Below, piece after piece: positions 50,406-61,250 of a stretch of DNA of 64,000 nt. The position numbers and the translations under genes were made by a program. A model generated the notes under the pieces. The model did no database searches, was not told the DNA's origin, and saw nothing but the letters and a program-made list of their open reading frames with translations. The stretch is from Glossina fuscipes (Eukaryota > Arthropoda > Insecta > Diptera > Glossinidae), in contig NW_023998421.1 in NCBI RefSeq assembly GCF_014805625.2, positions 6,703,426 to 6,767,425 on the forward strand. The letters run 5' to 3'. Each line of letters opens with the position of its first letter. Within the stretch, counting starts at the first letter, position 1.

Positions 50406-52419
50406 ATTTATAGATTTATTAAACTACAATCCGCGCAATAAAGGGCACGGGAAAAGAACAGGGCAAATAGGTGCAGGCCCTGGTCACAGCCGGGAAGAGG
50501 AACACTTTTAATCTGCTGAGCTACGCAATGGAGCTCCGAAAAGAGCATAAAGCCCCTAAAGCCTACATTCAACAATGGCAAAGGCATTGAGCAGACTATA
50601 GCTAACGGTAAGTATTTGAACCCCTTGCTGGACGCGCAGCTTTCCGTTGAAACTTGCAAGCGGACATCGGCTAAGCTGCAGTGTTTTTTGCCCAACTTTA
50701 AAAAACTTAAATTCTTTTCAGTGCTTAGAGCTCATGTTCTATTCAGCAAACGTTACTTGGTATTCTCGTGCTAAGGACGTAAAGAGATACTATTAAGATG
50801 CAGTCATCACTAGAGGATTCGAAATTTGTGCAAGCAAGTTACGTTAAAAACATCGAATCACTCTCTGCAACGTAAGCAACACACAGACTATGAAACAACA
50901 TATTTCGAAAAACCCAAGAGAAGCTGCCTTACTGACAAATCAATTCGTGAACACTTTCCTTTTTCAAGTCAACTTTCACTTTGTAATTCGATCAATCTTA
51001 TCAACGATCACCTAACTAAAGAAACAAAAAAACATCTCTTGCACAAACACAAAGCATTGTCCGGAAAACTGAAATAAAGTCATTATGCAATTATGTTTAG
51101 GGCCTTGGAAGCGGACATGTTAGCTCGACCGATATCGATATAAACATATCTACATAAAAATGACCAATGCTATGTTTCTGTTCTGTCTCCTTTGACAAAG
51201 TTTTGCGATAAAAACGAAACGTAAGGCTTATTTATTAAGCACATATTAAAAGATAATGACGCAAGCATATAAACAATTGGCTTACAAATGCAATCGTCAT
51301 GGCCAGTGCTGTCCTGTGTTTATGAGAGCAGAGACAGCGACTGCGAAACTCTTTGAAACATTTTATGTGCAATAAAGAGCTATAGTTGATTGGTAAAATA
51401 GGATTTAATGAAGCAAATGCCTATCACATGATTCTGATACGATAAACTTTTGCACTCACAATAATAGTTTTATAGCTAATCCAAGTGCCTAAAGACAAAA
51501 GAGAAAAGCAAAGCGTTGCTTCAGTAACAGTTGTTTTATATGTATATATATCAACAGCCATTTGTAAAAAAACCAACAAAATTCGAAATCAAGGACAAAG
51601 TACATATCTACTTCTTCTCCTTCTTCTTTTTACTTCTAAATGAACAGTTGTTAATAACTAAGGGTTAACTTAGGGAAATAGCCTATATAATCTAAGACAA
51701 ATGATGAATAAGGGTCATTCAAATAAAGGTCGTTTTGTTATCCTAAAGCGTAGATTAATGCTCTAAAACTATGTTACAAGCGTTCAAATGTATCCCGAAT
51801 GGCTACTGTCAACGTACCCTATCCGCCTATGAGATGCATCATATTAAATCTTTTCGGCTTCCTATAATCCATTCTAGCAACTGTTTTTCCCGCCCGACCG
51901 AAGAGGCGAGGGAGAAGCTTCTGGCACCTTAGATCACTTAACTCAATTTTCTTATTTAATTTTTTGCTTCTATGTCAATTTATTACGGGAGCTTCTTTAG
52001 ACCCTTTACAATGAAAATAGAATCTTGTTTTTATATTTAAAGGAACTTAGCGAAGTTTTCGTTGAGCTTATTTGAAGCGCTACTATGATTGTTTTCATCG
52101 AAATATGCTTATAAATATATACACATAAATGTATGTGTTCATAAAGTTTTGGGGTGGTATATGTATGTACCTATATAATGCCAATGTTTTGAATATTTGA
52201 AATTATTTCAAAACAAAAAAATATATATAGGAACTTATAGTTCACATAGTAGAGAGATTTGCTCTTCACTTTCATAATGATAAGAGAAGTATAAAAATTC
52301 TAGTCGCACTAATTGCATTACAATCGTAACATGTTAATATTCGAAAAGGTGTTGTGTAGTTTACTGCGGAATAAGTTTCTTGTTAGAGCTGAAAGGCAGC
52401 ATTACTGCTACACCATTCG
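49129..52419. other. non-coding stretch
   Basis: Contains a CA/GA compound microsatellite at 50323-50402, followed by a GC-richer patch at 50430-50690 with no recognised frame. The 83-codon frame at 50826-51077 is hydrophilic but unmatched. Confidence 0.42.
50323..50402. repeat. (CA)n(GA)n compound microsatellite
   Basis: About 45 bases of CA repeats with two interruptions, switching directly to about 34 bases of uninterrupted GA repeats. Confidence 0.95.
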
Positions 52420-52690
52420 TCCTACATGACCTTTCTGTGATTGTCAGAAAGAAGTCAGGAAAGAGAAAGAGAGGCGGGGGCGTGGTTGCAGCTTATTAGT
52501 GCGTGACCAATCGGTAAGTGTTAAGCCTTCATTGACTAAGCATTCCCTATAGCCACGCCCAAAGTAAACTCTAGCATACTTGAGATTTCAATCGGCGAAC
52601 ACTGATTCGGTAGTTGCGATTCTACCTACCAGGCTGGTCTAGCCGATCATGACGAGGGACACAGATATTTCATTGTGTTCGGCCTGTTGT
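52420..52690. repeat. dispersed repeat, copy 2 of 2 (partner near 5.5 kb)
   Basis: Carries CCAATCGGTAAGTGTTAAGC at 52507, then ACTAAGCATTCCCTATAGCC and TTTCAATCGGCGAACACTG near 52587, aligning with 5489-5600. The GC-rich stretch GAGAGGCGGGGGCGTGGTTG just upstream has a weaker counterpart in the first copy. No coding frame. Confidence 0.55.
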
Positions 52691-53865
52691 ATGCCTTTGA
52701 AGATTGCCGCCCACTTTTATTCATCTTTTATCCAGTTGCCTTTAAAACCGTAGAGCACTTTTTGCCATTACATTTCCCCTAACGAATTTATATATATTTT
52801 TTATTAATTATAAAAATTTACATTTTAATTATTTTATATTATTTGTAGAATATTTTTTTGTTTTTTATATTTTGTTAAGCTTAAAGTTTGTTGGGAGTGT
52901 ATAACACAAAAGTTTTCTTCCCTAATCATTTGCATGCAACAGTTTTTCTTCTGTCGTACTCAACACTACAATTTTTTTTGCCTTTTTGCTTCTTGCACGC
53001 TGCACATAAAATCAAGTCGATCGAATGAATTTCACAACACAAACAACAAAAACTGAAAGTCAGCCATTCTTACTTCCATTATGTAGTCAATGCAAACTTT
53101 CTACTAGAAACTAAGGCAAAAGCTTCTCTAATCGATTCCAGAGTTTTCGTAATCTGCTAATCGTTACTGAAGATGGTCATGCTTATAGGCCGGAAAAGTT
53201 ATGGAAAAGAATTAACCCAGTTTCAGATCACATGATCATTTCGAAAATCGAATATAATAACGTAAGCGTTTAATGCAGTAAATGCGGAATTCTTTCTGGG
53301 TACAGTGAAACTCGACGCTGCATGCTTTATCCCTTCAATAGTTCTTAAGTTGTTCAATTAAGTAGAATTATTTTCTTCGATAAATCTTAATACAGTCATG
53401 GTCTTGAGTACATAAGAAAACATCGTTTGTTTACAGGTATTCAGGCTAATAATTACAATTTACTTTTTATAAGTTACGCAAGTTTCCAGTTTACAAAGCG
53501 CCTTCTAGAAAATTTCCAAACAAAAGCCTTTTTGGACTTTCTGTAAGTTTTAAGAAACCTCAAAACGGATCAGATTGCTTTAAGTTATGGAACAGGAAGA
53601 CGACTCACAAATTATGGATGTCTCACTTTCCGAAGGCGCCTCACTTCGATGCTTTCAGATTCTCATAGGACCCATTCGTTCTATTTTTCACTTTCAGCAG
53701 AAGAAGCATGAAGGAGCCCAAACTATAGGAAAGGAATGAGGTCTTCGAAAACTAGTCGAAGCGAATTTGTTTGGTTACCTTGTAGCTTACCTTGATGTTT
53801 CTCATTGTTATTCACTAAATGTGCGGCTCTTAATCGCTTAGGATGGAAAGCCTCCTGGAACTGGT
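52691..53865. other. AT-rich non-coding stretch
   Basis: T-rich near 52794-52870. No recognised frame. 53560-53720 is more balanced in composition but unassigned. Confidence 0.42.
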
Positions 53866-54023
53866 AATTTTTGAGATATTTTGAAAAAAATTTGGCACAC
53901 TGACCGGTTTTGGCCCAAGCACGAATGCTTTTGAAAACAGATCGAACCAGATTTTCGATGATTTCCCATATAACGCCTTATTTTGAAAAGTCGATATATG
54001 AATATTGTTGGTGTAGGGTATTT
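53866..54023 (+). repeat. TATACCC-family repeat, right-half fragment
   Basis: TTTTTGAGATATTTTGAAAA at 53868, TTGGCACACTGACCGGTTTT near 53891, GCCCAAGCACGAATGCTTTT near 53913, AGATCGAACC near 53939, CCCATATAACGCCTTATTTT near 53965, and GGTGTAGGGTATTTAA ending near 54025. The left half is absent. The next copy follows only about 570 bases downstream in the same orientation. Confidence 0.72.
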
Positions 54024-54590
54024 AAAGGTGGACCCCATCGTACTATTTAGTGTTTTTACTTGTTTTTAATACCTTTTAAATCCTTTTCTTGAGCAAAACT
54101 TAGAAAAAAGTTATAACTCTGCGCGACTTAATAATAGTTTTATATGTCGTAAGAGGATATTAAAAAATTGCATAATCACTTTAATTAAAATGTGAATGAA
54201 AGTCTTTCATTTTGATTAGGTGTTGTTTATATAAACAAATTGAAAGAAAAGTTTTAAAATGCAAAGCTTCTTCTTCTTCTTATTCCTTTAATTTAAATTC
54301 CAAATAAAAATTGACTTAAAGTTTTAAATCATTGGCCAGCAATGAGTATAAGGATTAAATTTGTTATTTTGCTACTTACGTTAAATTTGTTATTTCGCTG
54401 CTTACAGTATACGCATTCGTGTTCTGCATAAGAATCTGAAAGTATTTAGCCCATTCTTCGTAGCTCTTCCCTCCTTCGAATTCGCTAACTCTTCGACTCT
54501 ATTCTCTTACCAAAACGATTGATATGTTTTTAGCTTACTATATAAATCTGATTCGAAATTTGAAATTTACTAAAAATTTTCGGCTATTTT

Positions 54591-54918
54591 TATACCCTAT
54601 ACCACTTATGGTACATTGTGATGTATTAACTTCATGCGGGTGTATGCAGGAACCAGAAACCTTTGGAGAGATCCACCTCCTATTACACCGATCAATCTCG
54701 AGTCATTTTCTGATTTAATTTGACCTTGTCTGTCCGTCTGTCCGTCTTGTTTTCTTCAACCCATAGGTCGCAATTTTTACGACACTGATGAAATTTAGTA
54801 AAAATTTGGAGCGCCATTGAAAATGATTCGGATCGAGCAACTTTTTCGTCCACCCTCCATATAACGCCTTGGCTTGAAAAGTCCTATTATGCATAACTGC
54901 AGGGTGGTGTAGACTATT
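54591..54918 (+). repeat. TATACCC-family repeat, near full-length copy
   Basis: Begins TATACCCTATACCACTTATG at 54591, then GAGAGATCCACCTCC near 54666, CCGATCAATCTCGAGTCATT near 54689, ACCTTGTCTGTCCGTCTGTC near 54722, GTCGCAATTTTTACGACACT near 54766, AAAATGATTCGGATCGAGCA near 54820, CCATATAACGCCTTGGCTTG near 54858, and a degenerate GTGGTGTAGACTATTA end. The start word can fold on itself (TATACC...GGTACA), as in other copies. About 328 bases. Confidence 0.74.
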
Positions 54919-56517
54919 ATGTGGTGAGCATTGGGCCACCACTGTGTTTTTAACGGTTTAAATTGAAAATCATACCATTTCCGAATGTCATCATATATAG
55001 TGCAATAAAATTGAGCGAAATGCTTATGTAAGCCTACACTTTTCATTGCGTATAAAAGCAATTCATTGAAAAATACAAAAACAATTGTCCTTAAAAGAAA
55101 TCGTTGAGTGATGGTCACATACACATGATACACATGTAGACATGTCACGCTATCGTCACACTTGCGTTCGCAGAAAATAATGTGAAGCGTGGAGAATATA
55201 AATACCCAGACTTCCTTTTTAATAAATTTTGTGCATCGCTTTTAAAAGCGAAGCTGTAAAAGTTCAATTAAATCCTTGCCGTGACAGTTACTACCAAAGC
55301 TTTCATTGCAGCTACGCTATATTATGTGTTTATTAGAGGGGCCAAAGTTCGACATTCATTTTCATAAAACGTGAACCGTACACAAAACGCTTTAAAGTGT
55401 TAACGGGTGCGGGAGACACGGACGTGAAAAGGAACAAGATTGCTAAGTACGTGCATTGCTATGTAAAAAAAAAAAAAAATAAAAAATAAATAAATAAATA
55501 AAAAAAGGTTCAAATATCCATTTGTCAACATTCAATATTGAAGCAATATTGAAGATTTTATGGATTAATTTTTGCAAGTTGTATTTGTGTGCGTATGCTC
55601 GTTCATTCATATGCTTATGAAGCACATCCGACATATACACATATATTATGCAAGTATTTTAAGTGTTTTTGTATATATATAGCCAATAAAAAAATGTAAA
55701 AGAAACATCCTAACGGCAAGTGACACAGATTTCTTTTATTTCGATGCAAAACAAAAGATATCGATGTGGTTACGTGGGTACGGCGGTGCACTTGCCCTTA
55801 TGCGATGAACTAGATAAGTAGTCGTAAGCGAGCGTGTGCACGCGCTCACACACCTAAGTGCAGAAGAATTTACGCTTTGTATTAGGATGAATGGTAGTGT
55901 TTTGAAAGCATATCAAAACAAAACACCATGACTACAAAGGCGCAATTGTTGTGCATGTTTGTTTATAAAACACGGTCGTATTCTGTATTTTCTTATGTTA
56001 TCCAAGCTGAAGTGTGCATTATACGGTCTTTAAGAATGCCCGCCCCCCCAGAGAGATTATATTAGATTAGTCATACATTAAAAGTCAGAAAAGAGATAGA
56101 GATACTGTGAACTGCGTGTTGGTTTAGCAATGATTTACTGATGTACGGCAATCTTTTTATGTGTTTGTTGGGAATGCAATATTTTACAACTCTGCTTACC
56201 ATACGTATTTTCTGTTTATACTTATTAGGATTTTTGAGACCTATAAACTGCCTCTCAAAGATATATTGCGTGTGTGTGTGTGTGTTTATTTTTTTTTTTT
56301 TTTTTATCAAAAGTAAACGGTAAAAGATATCAACGCGAATTTTTTTTATTTCACGCCATTCTTATTTAGAAATGATTTCTTGGCTTCTGTAAAAATTCAA
56401 TCCTGGCAAATAAATTTTTGCCATAACTTTTCCGCATAAATCTGCCTTAAGTGCATTAATAAGGACTCCATTAGAAGGATTTGAGATAGCCCCACTTTTT
56501 ATTGAAAATGGACCAAG
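54919..56517. other. AT-rich non-coding stretch
   Basis: An A/AATA tract at 55464-55506, a (GT)n run at 56269-56285 followed by T at about 56290-56306, and a short TATACCC-family-like word at 56472-56510. The 117-codon minus-strand frame (54795-55148) partly overlaps a repeat copy and has no motif. Confidence 0.42.
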
Positions 56518-56612
56518 TTTTTCGGCGCTAAACCACAGAAGATGTACACCAATGCAATTATGAAGCTACCTAAAAAATGGCAAAAGGTCAATGTGCACTT
56601 GATAAAAAATTC
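56518..56612 (+). mobile_element. mariner-type transposase C-terminal scrap
   Basis: The plus frame from 56518 reads FFGAKPQKMYTNAIMKLPKK, then WQKVNVHLIKNSF, matching the C-terminal pattern of mariner-type transposases 'FFASK....FY..GI.KLP.RW.KV...DG.YF' at FF, K, the K-LP-K-WQKV core and the terminal Phe. There is no third-Asp motif upstream, and no TIR. A short, open but isolated fragment. Confidence 0.5.
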
Positions 56613-58560
56613 ATTTTCACAGAGGTATCAGAAAACTGCCAACCCTTTGTATATAGCTCAATACATTCTACTTTAGAGTTTCTTTTGTCAATTCTCACAT
56701 AAGCAGTAAAGCTAGGAAAAACGAAGAGTTGCGTATCACTCAAGATTTTTGGAACGAAATAAACAACATTAACGAACCATTTTGCAATGTGCGACTAACT
56801 AACCAATCAGTTTGCAATGGGGAGTAAAAGAGTTCTGAGAGACAATCAGAATATGACTGTAAGTAGATAAAAATGTCACAGCATAAGCAAATGATTAAAG
56901 AGTTTTATATAAAACATGTGGGATCGGATTTGATATCATTCAATCTATCTTTGTACATGGCTTTGACAAAACTTAGTTTATATAAAATGAACAAAGAAAA
57001 GAAATTTAAAGTGTTCTACGGAAAGTAGTCTTTTGCCTTTGAATTCTGTTACGCAATGCAACAGTTTATGTAATTTTATTTGCTCTACATATAGTAGACT
57101 TCTGCAGAATATTTATTACGTTTGTAATTAATTCACCTAAAAAGCAATTGGTCTTGGTCCTCTTAATGTATTTAAAATGCTTTACATTCAATAACAAATG
57201 TTTATCGAAATTGGGAAAACATATAAAATAAATTAAATAAAATCTTATTTAAGCCCTATGCCTACAAAAAACAAAAGTATAAAAAAAAAACTTGAGGAAT
57301 ACCTTTACTTAAACACATACATTTATGCCTTTCCATGCAATACATATATGACAAGTTTTTAGAAAAGTTTAAGAGAACATTTAAACACTATGGTCGGGCA
57401 CAATTGACATACATCACTTCGGTGAGTCAAGTACGTCAAGTGTAAGAGCTTAATGACTGCTACGAATTTTAATCGTTTAAATTAGTCTTCAGAAAACTTT
57501 TATTGAAGAGGAGTTCTAAAAAAATAGTAATTCGAAAATATTATCCAAATCCTTCTTCTTGACCGCTTCTCATCGTAAAATGCCTACAATTAAATTTTGT
57601 GGGCTCGCCTTTTGTGAACAGTCTTTCACAAGCATATAACCTAGTATAGAAGAAGGCCGACCATTAAGCCTCTAATTAGGATTGGTGTGGGGCCAGATCT
57701 ACAGAGATAGGTAAAAGTGTAGTTTACACATTCCCAGCTGCAACCGCAGCCTATCTCCCTTTCTTCTCATTTGCGCTCTTCGCGACAGACATCCTGTTCG
57801 TGCACGTATAGCGGATAGTGTGGGTTAGTGGGGATAGTGGGTCACTGATCAGAAAAAAATGCACCTGAGTAGTACATATGTTCCATCAATATATTAACTG
57901 TCAAAAAAACATATATAGCGCTGTTTACCTTGACTACAAGCGAATATAGGCAGATATCATATAGCAAACAACCAGAAAGACAGACTAATAGAAGTCCTTC
58001 AATCGTTTCCGGAAATGCTTTTGAAATAATCGGTATAATAAAAGTACTGTTCATCGTCACTTATTTCGTATGCTGTGTACATTCACCGTACCCTAGCGTA
58101 TTTTTGCCATAAGTGATGTGTGGTACGAATTTCAATTTATTATTATGTCCCATAGAATAAGTTTAGATTTTAACGTTTTAGAAAATTTCACTAACAAAAG
58201 ACGAATGCATAAGTAGGCGTAAGTAGATCAAATGAGTTCTGCATATAAGTATTAAACTTCTATATTTGATACTTCGACATTTGATAAGTTACGGACTTAA
58301 GCGCACGTAACTTCTCAGGCAATGTCTACAAATGATAATTTTTGAGCTAGACTTTTTCTATTTTCGAATTTCGCATTCGATAACCGTATACTGCACACAC
58401 AGAAAACTTCATATTAAATAGTTCTGAGGACTTTCCCATAAACATTTATCTCCTCTCACGATTGTTGTATTCCTAATTGTACAGCAATCTACGCATCTAA
58501 AATACTTCACTCAACATGTGCTTTACTATTAGCTTCCTTGGGCTTCAAGTTATTTTAATA
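56613..58560. other. AT-rich non-coding stretch
   Basis: 57600-57850 is GC-richer but unassigned. Overlapping 60- and 72-codon frames at 57842-58112 are unmatched. Nothing else seen before the mariner element. Confidence 0.42.
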
Positions 58561-59317
58561 GGTGCTTGCATGTATTTTTATCAGCGGCATCTATTGGTGA
58601 AATTGATAAAGCAATATGCAGTATCAATGTACGCAATGGTTAAATTTGATGATTTTGACTTTTCTAAAATATAATACAACACTTTTCCATTTAGTATCGT
58701 TGACATATTCAGTGTATACAGACGATAATTATCGAACGCTCATAACTGCATTTTCGACTTTCATTACTTTTGTTGTTTGATTTGAAAAAAGCTGCAGCCG
58801 AAGCTCGTTAAACACATTTAGAAGCTTATGGTGGAGCTGCTCCATCGCATCCCAATTGTCGTTTTTGGTTTCAACGGTTTAAAAGTGATGATTTTAAAGT
58901 CAATGACAAGAACGGCCCTGGGGGGCCAAAAATTCCGAAGATAACGAATTGCAAGACTTATTGGCCGAAAATACAGCTCAAACTTCCAAACAACAGTTTT
59001 CTGTGAGTTGCCAAGAATAACCTGTTGGATCTCGAGTGGAAAGTCCTGTCGCACCCCCGTGCTCACTAGACTTACCGCTTTCAGATTAACGTTTAGATCC
59101 ATACAGCATGGCTTGGCCATTGGCCTTTCCATTTCGAAATGTTGAAGAAGAACGAAAATGTGTCGACGATTGAATCGCTGCCAAACCAATATCGTTCTGT
59201 CGACACGGTAACGCCATGTTGCCAGAAGCATGGAAAATGATAGAAAATATTTTGATAAATATATATTTATACCAACTTTTCTCAAGTAAATAATCGATCG
59301 AAATACATGCAAGCACC
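58561..59317 (+). mobile_element. mariner-like element with intact TIRs, internally deleted
   Basis: The left end GGTGCTTGCATGTATTT (58561-58577) is perfectly inverted at the right end (59301-59317), 17 bp, and both sides are flanked by TA (58559-58560 and 59318-59319), the target of Tc1-mariner insertion. The element is 757 bp against about 1.3 kb for complete mariners. A transposase relic lies inside on the plus strand (58746-59275) with its middle deleted. The two ends look well preserved compared with the gene, as expected for a deletion derivative mobilised in trans or for a fairly young insertion. The 164-codon minus-strand frame across it (58818-59312) is an antisense shadow. Confidence 0.87.
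58746..59275 (+). pseudogene. mariner transposase pseudogene, central domain deleted
   Basis: The N-terminal part reads LHFRLSLLLLFDLKKAAAEA, a stop, THLEAYGGAAPSHPNCRFWF and QRFKSDDFKVNDKNGPGGPK (helix-turn-helix region, YGE and WF..F.SGDF equivalents). After a frameshift comes EDNELQDLLAENTAQTSKQQ to about 59010. The sequence then jumps to LEWKVLSHP at about 59029, and after another shift SLDLPLSD (third catalytic Asp region, 59069-59090), DPYSMAWPLA and NAMLPEAWKMIENIL. The segment with the first two catalytic aspartates, roughly 130-150 residues, is deleted. Three stops and at least two frameshifts. Family known from motif order; subfamily not determined. Confidence 0.8.
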
Positions 59318-59340
59318 TAATATGTAATATGTAATATGTA
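59318..59340. repeat. (TAATATG)3 at the mariner insertion edge
   Basis: Three tandem copies of the 7-mer TAATATG start at the right-hand TA of the mariner element. Confidence 0.85.
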
Positions 59341-59964
59341 ACTAATGAAGTGGAAGAATTTACACAAGACTTTGCCTTAATTGATCACATTTTTGTTACC
59401 TCCATATACTTTGGTTTTTATTATAAATATATTGTCTTGCTGTTAACATATGCTGCATTCCTTATGACTTCTTATCGTTCGTTGTTAACCAAATCCCATT
59501 GAATTTTATACTCATAATGCAAACATATATAAATGCTTATGCTCTACGCATACAACAGACAAAAATGTGATACAATTTGATATTTTTAGCAGCATTTAAG
59601 TTTCAGCACTATTTACATGTATAGCAAAAAGCGAAGTGAATCAACAAGTAAATGCATTTCATTTGCATGCCTTTGTAATTAATTTTTAATTGAAAACTTA
59701 TGTTCTGCGAAGAAGTTAAATGTTTTGGTGACAAATTTATGCAATCATTAATACGACATAAACGTCGCTTTTGCAGTCTTCCATTATTTCAAGGTTAAGG
59801 TCAAAGTTTTCCTATAATGGATACTTTCAAATATTTTTATAAATTTCCAGAGAGGTTATGAGTATTGTCGCTCGTTTCGTACTGCAATTCATTCTTATCT
59901 GGAATAGAGTAATTTCATAGTCAATTAGGTGGGCGTACGATAACAGGTAGTCCACACGCTAGAT
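59341..59964. promoter_or_regulatory. AT-rich tract with candidate nuclear-receptor and POU/homeodomain sites
   Basis: Contains ATTTGCAT (octamer complement) at 59661, TAATTAATT at 59676, and TCAAGGTTAAGGTCAAAG at 59789-59806, in which AGGTTA (59792) and AGGTCA (59798) form a zero-spaced direct repeat and TCAAGGTTA resembles an FTZ-F1-type extended half-site. These words are expected by chance at some rate in AT-rich DNA. A regulatory role is speculation without conservation data. Confidence 0.2.
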
Positions 59965-60335
59965 GCAGCCCATCCACCGTTTTGCAACAGCAAAGGTTTT
60001 AACTAAGTGGGTGCCGCGTTTACTCACTTTTGACCAAAAACAACAATGCCTGGCAGCCGTTTAGGCGAAATAAAAACGATTTTTTCATCCGGTATGTGCA
60101 AATGGACGGGACTTACTTGCCAGAGTCAAATCGCCTGTTATCTGAATAGCAAGCAGGTGGTGAAAACCGTCCCAAGTGACCAAAGAAGCAAAAGTTAAAG
60201 GAGAAATTTATGGCGTATGAGTGTAATACTTAGTCATCGACTATCTTGGAAATGGAAAATTCATCAGTTGTCAATATTATGTAGAATTATAATTGCGTTT
60301 GAATGATCCAATTGCAGAAAATGGTAGATGAGACC
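59965..60335 (+). mobile_element. mariner transposase remnant (irritans-like), second copy
   Basis: The plus frame from 60005 reads KWVPRLLTFDQKQQCLAAV, a stop, KRFFHP, then after a shift YVQMDGTYLPESNRLLSE (60089-60145; DGTY stands where DETW should be, keeping the Asp), QAGGENRPK, and further VIDYLGNGKFISCQYYVEL to about 60284 and LRLNDPIAENG. This follows the irritans-type order 'KWVPRLLT.DQK...CL...RN...F..RYVTMDETWLHHFTPESNRQS.EWT..GE.RPK...IDYLEKGKTIN..YY..LL.RLN'. At least four stops. It covers nearly the same part of the protein as the minus-strand relic at 3690-4190. The ATG at 60045 that looks like a Tc1-type start is out of frame with this. Confidence 0.75.
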
Positions 60336-61074
60336 AATGTACGTATTGAGTGTTGTGTTACTTTATCAAATTCGAAAACAGAGATTTTTTCAATTTAGTT
60401 TGTATTGTATGCGTGCGATTGGCCCGACTTGACCTGCTTTCATTACTAAACTGCTTGCAAGCAATTCCAATGTTTTTCGGTGGCCAAGTGTATATTTGCC
60501 ATAAACAAAAAAATAGAGGCACAAACAGACAGGTAGGGCGGATTCAAATTTATATAGCAATCAAAGTTTATGGAATTTTTGAAGACTTTTTTCTAAATTG
60601 TGCAAATCGTTTGACAAAACACATGTCCATCATTTGGTGATGGGTGTAAGAACAACCGCAACAACAGAAATTACAGTTAAAACAAATTGTTTTCATCTGC
60701 TTGATGCGATATAAATAAACAAATGTCGGAACTTTCTGTCGTGTTGTTAAAGAGAATCTGGGGAAATGAGAGAACATACAAGAAATCATTAAATCATTTT
60801 CGGGAAGAATTTTGAAAATTCTCTTCCTCACGAAACGATATATAAAAAATCAGTATTAGTAGTTAATATTACATTTTCAAGCAGCTTTAATAAATATCGA
60901 ATCGTATTAGTTGAAAAGATGTATTGATTGTATAAAAAAGAAGATATGTTTATAATTAAAACAAGTAGAAGCACTACAGTTGGCCATAAAATACCTTGTA
61001 ACACTCCAAATTCATTCATGTCACGTTCTTTGAAATTGAAAAGCATGTTTGGAAGTTAGTCAAAAAAGTGCATC
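60336..61074. other. AT-rich non-coding stretch
   Basis: Three frames of 72-96 codons (60350-60640, 60568-60831, 60828-61046) are unmatched. Nothing else seen. Confidence 0.42.
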
Positions 61075-61250
61075 CGTTTGAACTTGGGTTGAATACAAGA
61101 AAACAACACGAAAAGAAGGACAGACGAATTTTCGTCTATTCAAAAGGTGATTCCGGATTGATAGGTGTACTGAAAGTTGTATCTAACTGAAGACATTTTG
61201 GATTTTGTATAAATCCGCGCTAGTTTAAAATACCTTGTAAGCGGTGTAGG
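61075..61250 (-). repeat. TATACCC-family repeat, degraded fragments
   Basis: GAAAACAACACG and GAAGGACAGACGAATTTTCG (61099-61130), then ATTCAAAAGGTGATTCCGGA near 61139 and TTGATAGGTGTACTGAAAG near 61158, are the reversed left-centre blocks of the family. GGTGTAGGGTG at 61243-61253 may be a separate end word in the opposite sense. Decayed, possibly rearranged. Confidence 0.5.

Noticed and set aside
54795..55148. 117-codon minus-strand frame
   Set aside because: Its C-terminal part reads through a TATACCC-family repeat copy in antisense, and no motif is present.
58818..59312. 164-codon minus-strand open frame, the longest in the window
   Set aside because: It lies antisense to the mariner transposase relic inside the TIR-bounded element; the plus strand carries the recognisable motifs.
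60045..60190. ATG-starting frame resembling a Tc1-type N-terminus (PGSRLGEIKT...YLNSKQVVK)
   Set aside because: Neighbouring frames give a far better and longer match to a mariner irritans-type transposase, starting upstream of this ATG at 60005.
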